Assembly: GCA_964654605.1 (NCBI GenBank)
Contig: CAZZLW010000052.1
Location: 1 to 64,000, forward strand
Source of the DNA: Raineya sp964654605
Lineage (GTDB): Bacteria > Bacteroidota > Bacteroidia > Cytophagales > Thermonemataceae
Direction: 5' to 3'
Length of the DNA: 64,000 bases
Shown here: positions 48,988 through 57,375 of the stretch, in pieces
Layout of the letters: each line of letters opens with the position of its first letter
Numbering within the stretch: the first letter of the stretch is position 1
Made by a program: the position numbers and the translations under genes
Notes under the pieces: generated by a model
Told to the model about the DNA's origin: nothing
Seen by the model: the letters and a program-made list of their open reading frames with translations, nothing else
Databases searched by the model: none

Positions 48988-49822
48988 ATTCACTTGCCTT
49001 TAAAGTCAATTCTGTTGCTAAAATTCGCCTTTTAGCGATTTCACAATAATCAGGATTAATTTCAAAACCAATACACTTTCGTTTATTCTTTAAGGCGACA
49101 GTTGCTGTTGTACCACTTCCTATGAAAGGATCTAGAATCCAATCGTTTTCATTGGTGAATCCTACTACCATTCTATAAACTAAATCTTCAGGAAATTGTG
49201 CAGGATGTTCGGTTCGTTCTTTTGAAGCTCGATTTGCCCCCGAAGTTACTTTGGCAATTTGCCAAACATCAGAAGGGTTTTTACCTAATGTATTCGCCCT
49301 TAGCTTTCCTTTTCTTTTGGAGTTAGGATACTTTACATCAGGGTCTCTTATGGCGTCAAGATTAAAAGTATATCTTTCTTTATTTTTCACATACCACAAA
49401 ATTTTTTCGTTTCTTGGTGAAAGATAATTTTTGCAAGCCACACCTGCTCCATAATTCCATATAATTTCTTGATTAAGATAAAACTTAATTTTATCCCATA
49501 TCAGATAAGGTATAGGTAAAGCTCTGGCTTTATCTTCTACACTTAGATAACCCAAATTGAGTAAGTAAGCCCCATTATCTTCTGTTATTTCATACACCAA
49601 ATTACTTATTTCACATAACCACTGAACATAGTCATTCAAAGAGAGAATCCTCTCATATTCTTTCCCTATGTTGTAAGGAGGACTTGTGATAGTCGTGTTT
49701 ATTTTAATGTTGTATTTGAAAAGTTGTTTCAGCCCTTCTTGGCAGTCAAGATTATAGAGAATTACTCTATCATTAAAAAAATAAGGTTCTCCTAGCACTT
49801 CTATTATTTTTTCTTGCCGCAT
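48974..49822 (-). CDS. DNA methyltransferase (N4-cytosine type, class beta) of the restriction-modification cassette
   Basis: 282 residues from ATG 49822 (MRQEKIIEVLG), preferred over the upstream frame start because it sets motif IV at the usual place. TSPPYNIG near residue 48 is catalytic motif IV (the SPPY variant of N4-cytosine enzymes), and DPFIGSGTTATVALKNKRKCIGFEINPDY near 240-270 is the AdoMet motif I region. Motif IV before motif I marks the beta class. It protects host DNA from the convergent ScaI-like nuclease, which fits an m4C enzyme such as M.ScaI on AGTACT. The gene faces the nuclease gene tail to tail, with a 14-base overlap. Its own promoter lies at its far end, so methylation and cutting are transcribed separately. 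Confidence 0.85.
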   Translation of the reverse strand: MRQEKIIEVLGEPYFFNDRVILYNLDCQEGLKQLFKYNIKINTTITSPPYNIGKEYERILSLNDYVQWLCEISNLVYEITEDNGAYLLNLGYLSVEDKARALPIPYLIWDKIKFYLNQEIIWNYGAGVACKNYLSPRNEKILWYVKNKERYTFNLDAIRDPDVKYPNSKRKGKLRANTLGKNPSDVWQIAKVTSGANRASKERTEHPAQFPEDLVYRMVVGFTNENDWILDPFIGSGTTATVALKNKRKCIGFEINPDYCEIAKRRILATELTLKASEFTLF

Positions 49823-49909
49823 ATGAGTATTTTTTATTCTTGATACAAAGATAAGAAGGCTAATTTTAGTATGCAAATTTATTCTTTGTAATTTGAGCGA
49901 TTACTACTT

Positions 49910-52345
49910 TTACCCCAAAAAACATTGCAAAAATATACTTGTTCCTTGCGGCAGGGTTTCTATGGTAAGTTTGGCTTTGATTTCTGTGGCTCTTTTTTGC
50001 ATATTTTTTAGTCCATAGTGCCGTTCTAAATTTTTTTCATTCAAGTTGATGCCTATACCATTATCCTGAACTATCAGCGTAAGAGTTTCTGAGCTACTTT
50101 CTAAAAAAACGTGAATTTCAGTAGCTTGGCTGTGTTTGAGGGCGTTGTTGAGGCTTTCCTGAAAAATACGAAAAATATTAAGAGCCTCCAAAGAGTGAAG
50201 TTGGAAATCTTTTTGTAAAGCATTGTGCAAGACAATTTTTATGCCTTGTAAGTTTTCATTTAGTCGCCAAATGGTTTCCTGAATACGAGAAAGTAAATTT
50301 TCGGTACTGATAGCCTGCTGATTGATAGCCCAAATGGTTTCACGAAGTTCGCCAATGGTTTCTTTGGTAAATAGAGAAAGTTCTTGAATACGTTTGTTTT
50401 GTTTTGTTAGGTCGGTTGTTTTATCAATTTGTTCCAAACTTGTAATGATATAGGTGAGTTGTGAGCCTATATTATCGTGTAATTCACGGGCTATGCGTTC
50501 TTTTTCTGTTTGTAGTTTTTGTGTTAGTTCCAGCTCTTTCAAACGCTTTTTCAATCTTTTTTGGGCAATGAAGCGTATCAAAAAAGCAAATAGCGTAAAA
50601 GCAACACTCATCACCATTGCAATAAACCACCATTTTCGCCAAAACGGCTTTTCTACCACCAATGGAATGCTCAAAATATCGGAATGTATGCCCAAAGCAT
50701 TTTTCATTCGTATTTGTAGCGTAAAATTTCCATAATCTAAATTACGCAGATTGAGTTGGTGATTGCTGGGAAGGTTTATCCAAGTGCTATCTTTTTCTTT
50801 AAACCTGTAACAAAGGGCATTTTCGTTTTCATTCAAATAGCTCAGGAGGGCAAAATGTAAGGTCAAATCTTTATTTTTCCAAGATAACGCAAGAGGTTTA
50901 TCTTTTTGCCAAGAAATAGTTTCTTGCAAATTGCGTATGGAAAGTAACTCTAAACGAGGTTTTGAAGGAAGCAATGCTAAAATTTTATCCATATTGAGCC
51001 GAAAAGCTCCTTGATTGCTCAAAACAAAGAAATGATTTCCTTGCGAAATAATCCGATTGATAGCTATATTTTGGTCGGGAGGGGTTACATAAATCCCTGC
51101 CCACTTACGTAAGCTATTTTGAGCATCTACTTGGTACAAGTATTTATCAGAAACAGCCCAAATAAGATTCTGATAGCGAAATATGCTTAAAATTCTTTCT
51201 TGGGATTCTATTTGAAATGCAAGTGTATCGTTTTCAAATACGCTAATGCCTTTTTCAGTTGCTATCCAGAAGGTATTGGGTTTTTCTTTGAATATATCAT
51301 AAACCGTACCTGAGAGCAATCCATTTTTTTGAGTAAAGTTTTTGATTTGCAGATTTTTCGGATTGATACGGCTGATGCCATCGCCATAGGTACTTACCCA
51401 TACATACGAAGGAGAAAGGTGGATTTTTTCTAAATTATTGCTTACCAAACCTCTCTGAACGTTTAGGGTATCAGTCTGAAAATTATTTTTCATAATAATC
51501 AAGCCTTCGCCAAAAGTTGCAACCCACATTTTTTGGTCTTTGGTGGCTATATCGGCAATGCCTGTGCAATGCGTACCATCGGAAAGGGTTTGTAAATCTT
51601 TTTGCACATACCAATCGTATAGCGAACCTATGAAAACTTTATCATTCCAAAATTGTAAAGCACGGCTATCGGATAAAGGTAAAAATTTTCTTTCAGCAGT
51701 GTAATTATTAAAAATGTGAATTCCTTTTTTGCCTAAGAAAAATACTTGCAAGCCATTGGTATAAAAATTCACGATTTCGTCATCAATTTCATAATTTTCA
51801 AGGTAAGGGATATAACGAAACAAACCTTTCCCAAAAACACCAAACCACAAGTTTTTTTCGTAGTCTTGAAGTTCAAAAACCTCTACAATACCTGCGTTTT
51901 CTGCATCAGAAAGAATATGTTGAATAAGTGAAGTATTGGGCGAGGAAAAATATTGAAAGTATTTTTTTGGGTTAGAAATGGAAACCTTTTGGGTAGCATA
52001 GGGTAAAATTTTGAGTTGTGGGGTTATTTGGTACAAACCTTTTTCATAGACTTGCAAAATAATATTTTGTGAGCTATCTTCTGAGATAGCTTGCACCATA
52101 TTACCGGGCAAGCCATTATCGGTATTGAAATGCACAAATTCTTTGCCATCAAAACGACTTACCCCTTTATCCGAAGCAATCCACAAAAACCCCCTTTTGT
52201 CTTGATACATAAAATTGATATACTCACTTTTCAAGCCGCTGGCATGAGTATAATGCTTAAAAACAGGCTTTTGGGCAAATGAGGCAAAGCATAATGAAAG
52301 ATAACTAAAACAAACGAGGCGAAATAATAATTTCCTCTTCCTCAT
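49910..52345 (-). CDS. Propeller-sensor histidine kinase (HisKA_3 type)
   Basis: 811 residues. Signal peptide (residues 1-24), then two-component-regulator propeller repeats (DKRGFLWIASDKGVSRFDGK, and FWIATEKGISVFEN further on) covering about 30-440, a Y_Y_Y-type beta domain (about 470-560), one membrane helix (WWFIAMVMSVAFTLFAFLIRF, about 572-592), a coiled coil and a HisKA_3 domain with the phosphoacceptor His in IARELHDNIGSQL near 620. The HATPase_c N-box is FQESLNNALKHS and G1 is DNGIGI. Such hybrid-less sensors with a LuxR-type partner are common in Bacteroidota. Its start codon lies inside the upstream PorP/SprF gene (41-base overlap), so the two are translationally coupled. Confidence 0.88.
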   Translation of the reverse strand: MRKRKLLFRLVCFSYLSLCFASFAQKPVFKHYTHASGLKSEYINFMYQDKRGFLWIASDKGVSRFDGKEFVHFNTDNGLPGNMVQAISEDSSQNIILQVYEKGLYQITPQLKILPYATQKVSISNPKKYFQYFSSPNTSLIQHILSDAENAGIVEVFELQDYEKNLWFGVFGKGLFRYIPYLENYEIDDEIVNFYTNGLQVFFLGKKGIHIFNNYTAERKFLPLSDSRALQFWNDKVFIGSLYDWYVQKDLQTLSDGTHCTGIADIATKDQKMWVATFGEGLIIMKNNFQTDTLNVQRGLVSNNLEKIHLSPSYVWVSTYGDGISRINPKNLQIKNFTQKNGLLSGTVYDIFKEKPNTFWIATEKGISVFENDTLAFQIESQERILSIFRYQNLIWAVSDKYLYQVDAQNSLRKWAGIYVTPPDQNIAINRIISQGNHFFVLSNQGAFRLNMDKILALLPSKPRLELLSIRNLQETISWQKDKPLALSWKNKDLTLHFALLSYLNENENALCYRFKEKDSTWINLPSNHQLNLRNLDYGNFTLQIRMKNALGIHSDILSIPLVVEKPFWRKWWFIAMVMSVAFTLFAFLIRFIAQKRLKKRLKELELTQKLQTEKERIARELHDNIGSQLTYIITSLEQIDKTTDLTKQNKRIQELSLFTKETIGELRETIWAINQQAISTENLLSRIQETIWRLNENLQGIKIVLHNALQKDFQLHSLEALNIFRIFQESLNNALKHSQATEIHVFLESSSETLTLIVQDNGIGINLNEKNLERHYGLKNMQKRATEIKAKLTIETLPQGTSIFLQCFLG

Positions 52346-53321
52346 CTTCTTCGGGGGTATCTTGTTTTTTCTTTTTACGTTCTGTGGGAGTATTTTTTAA
52401 GGGTTTCTGATAGCGGAGCATAATTTCGTGGCTACCCGAAGTATGGCGGCTTAGGGCAGTGGTTGGGAAATCATACGCATAACTGATACGTAAGCCTTGA
52501 AGCGTATTGAACTCAAACAAAACGCTTAGATTAGCTTGGTGGCGATACGCTAAACCTGCCCCAAACTTTTGTTTGTACCAAGATTGCAGAGTAATATCAA
52601 AATTTAAGGGTGCCGCCTCTACGGCTCGCAAGAGAGCTGATGGTTTGAGTTGGAAATTTTCGTTCAATTCAAACACATACCCTGCCATCAGAAAATAATG
52701 CCTGTACTGCCTTGCTTCACTTTGCAGAAGCCCTTGTGTATTTTGCGAAAAACGATGCGTGATAATGCGAGGTACAGAAAAACCCGCAAAAAAACGTTCA
52801 TTATTGAACCAGACACCTGTTCCGACATTAAAAAGAGTACGAGTAAGATTTTCTTCCAAAACAGGGTCGCTATTGAGATTATTGCCGTTGAGTTGCGAGG
52901 AGTTGTAAATGAGTTCTGCTCCTCTGAAGCTATATTGTGTGAAACCTGCCTGCAAGCCCAAAGAAAGATTGCCATTATTTGCCGTAGGGATACGATAGGC
53001 ATATTGGCTGGAAAGCTCAAAACTTTGGGTTTTTCCAATTTTATCAAGTCCTAAAAGCAACCCTGCCCCCAAACGATTTTGCCATAAAGGAGCATCTATG
53101 CCCAAAGTAGCGGTAGTAGGCGAAGCGGCGATACCTGCCCATTGCTTGCGATACAGCAGTCCTGCATTGAGCAAGTTATGGCTTCCTACATAGGCAGGAT
53201 TGATAGCGGCAGTATTGAAAACGTACTGCGTGTAGAGTGGATCTTGCTGAGCCTGTGCCACCCCGAAAAAAATCCCAAAACAAAGCCCTAAAAAATACTT
53301 CACATCCGAATAGTTTTTCAT
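52305..53321 (-). CDS. Type IX secretion PorP/SprF family outer-membrane protein
   Basis: 338 residues from ATG 53321. Signal peptide ending VAQAQ, then the family signature DPLYTQYVFNTAAINPAYVGSHNLLNAGLLYRKQWAGI (residues about 27-65). The rest is a beta-barrel of about a dozen strands with many Tyr and Gly. In Flavobacterium the paralogue SprF is needed for gliding and secretion of specific adhesins, and PorP for the T9SS core in Porphyromonas; stand-alone copies usually serve one cargo. The cargo is not adjacent here; the nearest T9SS products are at 0.5-2.6 and 12.9-15.2 kb. The tail (KKTPTERKKKKQDTPEED) is unusually charged. Confidence 0.85.
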   Translation of the reverse strand: MKNYSDVKYFLGLCFGIFFGVAQAQQDPLYTQYVFNTAAINPAYVGSHNLLNAGLLYRKQWAGIAASPTTATLGIDAPLWQNRLGAGLLLGLDKIGKTQSFELSSQYAYRIPTANNGNLSLGLQAGFTQYSFRGAELIYNSSQLNGNNLNSDPVLEENLTRTLFNVGTGVWFNNERFFAGFSVPRIITHRFSQNTQGLLQSEARQYRHYFLMAGYVFELNENFQLKPSALLRAVEAAPLNFDITLQSWYKQKFGAGLAYRHQANLSVLFEFNTLQGLRISYAYDFPTTALSRHTSGSHEIMLRYQKPLKNTPTERKKKKQDTPEEDEEEEIIISPRLF

Positions 53322-53344
53322 CAAAATTACAGAAATTTTGTCAG

Positions 53345-53440
53345 ATGAAAAAAGTTTTCATTGCTTTTGTTTTTGCGGCTTGTAAAAAGTTTATTGGAGA
53401 TGGAAGAGTAGCCCAGCGAAAAGCTAACCATTGGGGTTAG
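53345..53440 (+). CDS. Possible 31-residue lipoprotein-like peptide
   Basis: ATG 53345 opens MKKVFIAFVFAACKKFIGDG, a classic lipoprotein signal with lipobox FAAC followed by Lys, but the frame ends after 31 codons inside the left part of the terminator-like hairpin at 53419-53445. It may be a remnant of a longer lipoprotein gene or a chance frame. Confidence 0.25.
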   Translation: MKKVFIAFVFAACKKFIGDGRVAQRKANHWG

Positions 53441-53445
53441 CTTTT
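53419..53445. terminator. Hairpin terminator near the end of the 4-TM protein gene
   Basis: AAAAGCTAACC (53419-53429) pairs with GGTTAGCTTTT (53435-53445), 11 pairs. The right arm reaches the stop codon of the minus-strand gene (53445). On the minus strand it is followed by four T. Confidence 0.55.
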
Positions 53446-53909
53446 TAGTTTTGCATCAAATCTTTCCTCTCTTTATCTGAAAGTTTGAGCTCTTGGGCGA
53501 TATTTTGTGGAGTAGGGCGTTGTAAGATTAGCAATATAAGCCAAACAGTCGCCATGGAAGCATAAAACGATTTGGAAGTAAGCAGATAAAAGACCAAGGA
53601 TGCCATAGCTACACCTTCCAAAACAGCCATTTTGATAATGAAAGTACCCTTGTAGGCTTCTAATTTACCCTGCAAATCCGTTTGATTTTGAGCATTTAGC
53701 AGAAGTTTAGGCGTAACCACTTTAATAAATGCCGTTGAGCCTATTGCCATCAGCACTACTACAATCTGAAAAATAAAATTATCTTCTATTGCATTATTTT
53801 CTGCCTCCATTGTAGGCAAAAGTATAAAATGGAATATTACCCCAATAAGTATCACCATAGCCGTGAAAGCAATGTGTAAAATACGAAGTTGCTGTAAAAT
53901 CTCTTTCAT
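53445..53909 (-). CDS. Four-helix membrane protein in the PspA cassette
   Basis: 154 residues, family not recognised. Four hydrophobic segments at about 12-32, 46-65, 92-110 and 113-130, short loops and a charged C-terminal tail with KLSDKERKDLMQN. Starts at ATG 53909, 10 bases after the stop of the GIDE-domain gene, so it is last in the row PspA, YbjN-like, GIDE, 4-TM. Two-pass and four-pass partners of PspA are known in other phyla, and position suggests such a role here. Confidence 0.6.
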   Translation of the reverse strand: MKEILQQLRILHIAFTAMVILIGVIFHFILLPTMEAENNAIEDNFIFQIVVVLMAIGSTAFIKVVTPKLLLNAQNQTDLQGKLEAYKGTFIIKMAVLEGVAMASLVFYLLTSKSFYASMATVWLILLILQRPTPQNIAQELKLSDKERKDLMQN

Positions 53910-53919
53910 TTTGATAATA

Positions 53920-54744
53920 TCATTTTTCTGTAAAGCCTACAATCATCAAAACTGCTCCAATTATTACCAAGGCAATTGCTCCTATCAAAGACCACCTTGC
54001 CGAACTTTCTGCATCTTGCACAAGTTCTTCTTCCGATTTTACCGAAACAATAAAATGCTGATTCGTATCACGAGGCTTGGAGATAGTTAGTTCGCCATCT
54101 CGGTCAGTAGCTTCTCCATATACGTACAGGCGTGTATTGATAGGAATACATTCCTCTACAAGCCGATAACCAAGCGTTCTTGAACCATAAGTATTGACAT
54201 TACTCAGGAAATTCACCAGTTGCATACCCCAACTCGTATTGCGATGCTGATTGAGATAGCCCTGTGATAGTTCCCTTTCAAATCTATCTACGGTAGTAGT
54301 CGTGTGTTTTTCTGCTAAAGCAGGATTAACCGCTATCGTTTTGCCACTGCCGTCATCAATGTAAAAAGGAACACTCTGTTCGTTAGATGAAATAGTCTCT
54401 GATTTACGGCGAGTAACCCAACGAGTATTTCCATTGCTATCACGTTGTTGCTCTTGTACCTCGTATTCGTGAACTACGTAGGCTTTGTAATAGACTACGG
54501 GCTTTTCGCTGTGGTCGGCAAGGAGTGGGTTATTGCACTTGGCAATACCTTTGACTTCTACAATTTCTGTGTAATGCCCTTGCCCTACGGTGCCTACAAT
54601 ATCCTCGTAGTTTTCCCAAATATTTTTGGCAGTAGTAGTCTGCTGGTAGCGAATATTCAACGACTTATCCAATTGCGATTTACGATAAAACCAAAGTCCG
54701 ACAGCAATAGCTATACAGACGATTCCCGCAATAATGAATCCCAT
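53920..54744 (-). CDS. GIDE/MULAN-like membrane protein
   Basis: 274 residues from ATG 54744 (MGFIIAGIVCIAIAVGLWFYRK); a TTG three codons upstream is less likely. An N-terminal membrane anchor (2-20) and a C-terminal one (about 247-268) flank the GIDE-type beta domain, which starts VGTVGQGHYTEIVEVKGIAKCNNPL and includes KPVVYYKAYVVHEYEV, then PFYIDDGSGKTIAVNP. In human MULAN/MAPL the same fold, followed by a RING, senses mitochondrial stress. No RING is present here. In bacteria the domain is found with envelope-stress genes. It sits between the YbjN-like and the 4-TM genes. Confidence 0.8.
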   Translation of the reverse strand: MGFIIAGIVCIAIAVGLWFYRKSQLDKSLNIRYQQTTTAKNIWENYEDIVGTVGQGHYTEIVEVKGIAKCNNPLLADHSEKPVVYYKAYVVHEYEVQEQQRDSNGNTRWVTRRKSETISSNEQSVPFYIDDGSGKTIAVNPALAEKHTTTTVDRFERELSQGYLNQHRNTSWGMQLVNFLSNVNTYGSRTLGYRLVEECIPINTRLYVYGEATDRDGELTISKPRDTNQHFIVSVKSEEELVQDAESSARWSLIGAIALVIIGAVLMIVGFTEK

Positions 54745-54777
54745 TACAATCAAATTTTAGAAGTGAGAGATGATTTC

Positions 54778-54812
54778 AAAAAAACCTTCAAGCACAATGC
54801 TTGAAGGTTTGG
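54778..54812 (-). terminator. Rho-independent terminator inside the PspA cassette
   Basis: AAACCTTCAAGCA (54782-54794) pairs with TGCTTGAAGGTTT (54798-54810); the minus strand then runs into seven T. It lies between the YbjN-like gene and the GIDE gene, so it may act as an attenuator that lowers expression of the downstream pair rather than as a full stop. Confidence 0.75.
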
Positions 54813-54830
54813 GGTAGGAATAAAAAATTT

Positions 54831-55283
54831 TTAAGCAGTTTGTGGTTTTTGCTTAAACATTTCATCGTAGCTATCGGCTACAGTAGCTACGGTTTGTACA
54901 GCGGCAACAAATTCGTTGAGGTCTAAATTGGCACCTGCCAAAGCATAGCTATATACTACGGCTCTATCGAAGGTCAGACCAAAACTACCAAAATGCATAC
55001 TGGCATTGAGGCGAAGCAGTTCTTCTGCCATATCAGGCGTAAGATTTACATCTTCGGCAAGATAAGAATACACTTCTACGAGTACATCTTCGCTATGCCA
55101 ACCGATGATACGTATATTTACGCTTACGGTACCGAAAGAAAAGCTGTATGTATTTTCAATTTTCGCTACTTCGTAGTCGTGAAATAGCTCTTGAATGTAT
55201 TTTTCTACTTTGGCTTGTGTAGAGGCAATCAATTCTTCGTTGATACCTTCTTTAATTACTTTGAATTTGGGCATAATCGGCAT
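54831..55283 (-). CDS. YbjN-family protein
   Basis: 150 residues. Strands and helices of the YbjN fold: a first helix (INEELIASTQAKVEKYIQEL), RIIGWHSEDVLVEVYSYLAEDV and a final helical part with LRLNASMHFGSFGLTFDRAVVYSYALAGANLD. YbjN proteins act as chaperones or regulators of envelope stress in other bacteria, and genomic links with PspA have been reported. The start is ATG 55283 or ATG 55274 (MPKFKV). It lies 17 bases after the pspA stop and is certainly in one transcript with it. Confidence 0.8.
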   Translation of the reverse strand: MPIMPKFKVIKEGINEELIASTQAKVEKYIQELFHDYEVAKIENTYSFSFGTVSVNIRIIGWHSEDVLVEVYSYLAEDVNLTPDMAEELLRLNASMHFGSFGLTFDRAVVYSYALAGANLDLNEFVAAVQTVATVADSYDEMFKQKPQTA

Positions 55284-55300
55284 AATTTAGGGGTTAGTTG

Positions 55301-55966
55301 TTATTTACCAAGTTTAGCTTTTAGTTTGGCGAGTTCGTCATCTACCGCCATATTTTTCTCTAAGGATTTGAATTCGTCATCAAGGCTGGTAGTACCCTCT
55401 GCAAGTTGTGTAAAGGCTTGTGCTTCGGCTTCTTCTTTAAGGATTTTTTCCTCAAATTTGGAGAATTTGGAAGAGATAGAAGAGCTATCAAAGGTGCCGA
55501 TATTTTTAGCAATTTCTTTCTGAGCTTTTGCCGCTTGGCTACGAGCAATGAGCGTAGATTCTTTCATTCTTGCCTCATCAAGTTTGGCTTTGAGTTGCTC
55601 TACTTGCGTTTTTAGGGTTGCGGCGGTCTGAGCGGCTTGCTCGTACATTTGTTTGTAGGTTGCGGCTTGCTGGTCTGCTTCTGCTTTTTTGGCTAATGCC
55701 TTGCGAGCCAAATCTTCATTACCTGCTTGCAATGCCGCCATAGCTTTGTTTTCCCATTCTTTTGACATCGCCGCAAACTTTTCATAATCTCTTTGCAACT
55801 TTTTTTCTTGAGCCATAGCTTGTGCCAAACCCGAAGTCGCTTTGGTTACAGCTTCTTGCATATCTATAACCATTTGCTTAATCATTTTGACAGGGTCTTC
55901 TGCCTTGTCAAGCAAATCATTGATGTTGGCTCTTACAATGTCGCCAATTCTGCTGAAAATTCCCAT
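55301..55966 (-). CDS. pspA: PspA/IM30 (ESCRT-III-like) membrane-stress protein
   Basis: 221 residues, the typical length. MGIFSRIGDIVRANINDLLDKAEDPVKMIKQMVIDMQ is the N-terminal amphipathic helix and helix 1 of the PspA/IM30 family. The middle (residues about 40-160) is a long helical hairpin rich in Gln, Lys and Ala, and the C-terminal part (FEEKILKEEAEAQAF) is the last helix. PspA polymerises on the inner membrane and stabilises it under proton-leak or other stress. It starts the row of four cassette genes. No sigma-54 activator PspF is adjacent. Confidence 0.93.
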   Translation of the reverse strand: MGIFSRIGDIVRANINDLLDKAEDPVKMIKQMVIDMQEAVTKATSGLAQAMAQEKKLQRDYEKFAAMSKEWENKAMAALQAGNEDLARKALAKKAEADQQAATYKQMYEQAAQTAATLKTQVEQLKAKLDEARMKESTLIARSQAAKAQKEIAKNIGTFDSSSISSKFSKFEEKILKEEAEAQAFTQLAEGTTSLDDEFKSLEKNMAVDDELAKLKAKLGK

Positions 55967-56117
55967 AAATTACGATTTTTTTAAGGTGATAAAAAGTTTT
56001 TTACTTGCGAAATATTAGCTATTTTTTGGATAGAAATCAAATTTTCACAACACTTTTTTGCAAAAAGTTGATGAAAATAACGTATGTATTGATGAAAGTG
56101 ATGTTTTTAGCAAACTA

Positions 56118-56618
56118 CTATTTTTTGGCGTATATCTTTTCGTCTTTGTTGTAAAAGAAGCTTAAATCTTTGTGCTTTTCAAAAAACTTACGCATTTCAG
56201 CCGCATTAGCAAACTTTTCGTCTATGTTATCAGTAACTTCAAAGAGTGTAAAATCTTTCTTATCAGCAGAAAGTTCTATTTTATGGAAGTAAAACTTTCC
56301 ATCATCAGGATTTTTTAGGTTCAAGAAATTGGTGTTTCCTATTTTGGTAAAATGTCCTGTATAGGCAGTTTGCTTATATTTTTTCTCGTTAGGGTCATAA
56401 TCATTTTTTTCAAATTTGTAAGAGCTTTCATCTACTTTGCTAATGATGTAAAAAGGAGGATTGTCCTTGTTTATTGCATTTTTTTCTACCCATTTACCAA
56501 GTAGAATATTATCTATTTTTTCTTTGGGAGTATCTAGCGGAAATTCGGCAGAATACGGACAAGCAGTAAACAGAATGGACACTGCAAAAAGGGCGAGAAC
56601 AAATAGTATTTTTTTCAT
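56118..56618 (-). CDS. Small lipoprotein, unknown function
   Basis: 166 residues with a lipoprotein signal (lipobox LFTAC, Cys20). The mature part is Lys/Asp/Asn-rich, mostly beta strands (WVEKNAINKDNPPFYIISKVDESSYKFEKN, GHFTKIGNTNFLNLKNPDDGKFYFHKI). No motif known to me. Low-complexity composition and small size match many Bacteroidota surface lipoproteins. It is separated by 151 bases from the pspA start. Confidence 0.6.
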   Translation of the reverse strand: MKKILFVLALFAVSILFTACPYSAEFPLDTPKEKIDNILLGKWVEKNAINKDNPPFYIISKVDESSYKFEKNDYDPNEKKYKQTAYTGHFTKIGNTNFLNLKNPDDGKFYFHKIELSADKKDFTLFEVTDNIDEKFANAAEMRKFFEKHKDLSFFYNKDEKIYAKK

Positions 56619-56718
56619 AAAAATGTTTTAGGTTTTCCCAAAGGTAAAAAGAAAGCACACTTTGCAAGCCTAAAACTTACAAAAGTATGCAAAAAATTGA
56701 CGAAAGTAAGCCTTTCTT

Positions 56719-57375
56719 TTACGAATTGCCCTTGCGATAATCGGCAAGGAACTTTTCAAGTCCTATGTCTGTAAGTGGGTGTTTGAGCAACCCTGTTATC
56801 ACATTCAAAGGACAAGTGGCTACATCAGCTCCAATTTCGGCACATTGTACAAGGTGCATTACGTGCCGAATAGAAGCGGCAAGCACTTGGGTATCAAAGC
56901 CATAATTGTTGTAAATTTGTACAATTTGCTCTATGAGTTGCAAGCCATCGGTAGCCACATCATCTAAACGCCCAATGAAAGGCGAAACATAAGTAGCTCC
57001 CGCCTTGGCGGCTAAAAGAGCTTGCCCTGCCGAAAAAACCAGCGTGCAGTTGGTTTTGATACCCCTCTGAGAAAAATACTTGATTGCCTTTACCCCATCT
57101 TTTATCATAGGTACTTTTACGACAATATTTTCGTGCAGAGCGGCAAGTTCTTCCCCTTCTCGGATAATGCCCTCGTAGTCGGTAGCTACTACTTCGGCAC
57201 TTACATCGCCTTCTACAAGCTGGCAAATTTTTACGTAATGCTCCAAAATATTTTGCTTGCCTGTAATGCCTTCTTTTGCCATAAGCGAAGGGTTGGTTGT
57301 TACGCCATCAAGTACGCCCAAGTCGTTGGCTTCTTGAATTTCTTTCAAGTTGGCTGTATCAATAAAAAATTTCAT
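56719..57375 (-). CDS. Transaldolase / fructose-6-phosphate aldolase (FSA) family enzyme
   Basis: 218 residues, the length of the short FSA/TalC group. FIDTANLKEIQEANDLGVLDGVTTNPSL is the N-terminal barrel strand region, and IVVKVPMIKDG near residue 85 includes the Schiff-base Lys. NCTLVFSAGQALLAAKAGATYVSPFIGRLDD follows. FSA cleaves fructose-6-phosphate to dihydroxyacetone and glyceraldehyde-3-phosphate; true transaldolases of this length transfer a three-carbon unit. The sequence cannot decide. No ribulose or transketolase genes are adjacent. Confidence 0.88.
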   Translation of the reverse strand: MKFFIDTANLKEIQEANDLGVLDGVTTNPSLMAKEGITGKQNILEHYVKICQLVEGDVSAEVVATDYEGIIREGEELAALHENIVVKVPMIKDGVKAIKYFSQRGIKTNCTLVFSAGQALLAAKAGATYVSPFIGRLDDVATDGLQLIEQIVQIYNNYGFDTQVLAASIRHVMHLVQCAEIGADVATCPLNVITGLLKHPLTDIGLEKFLADYRKGNS

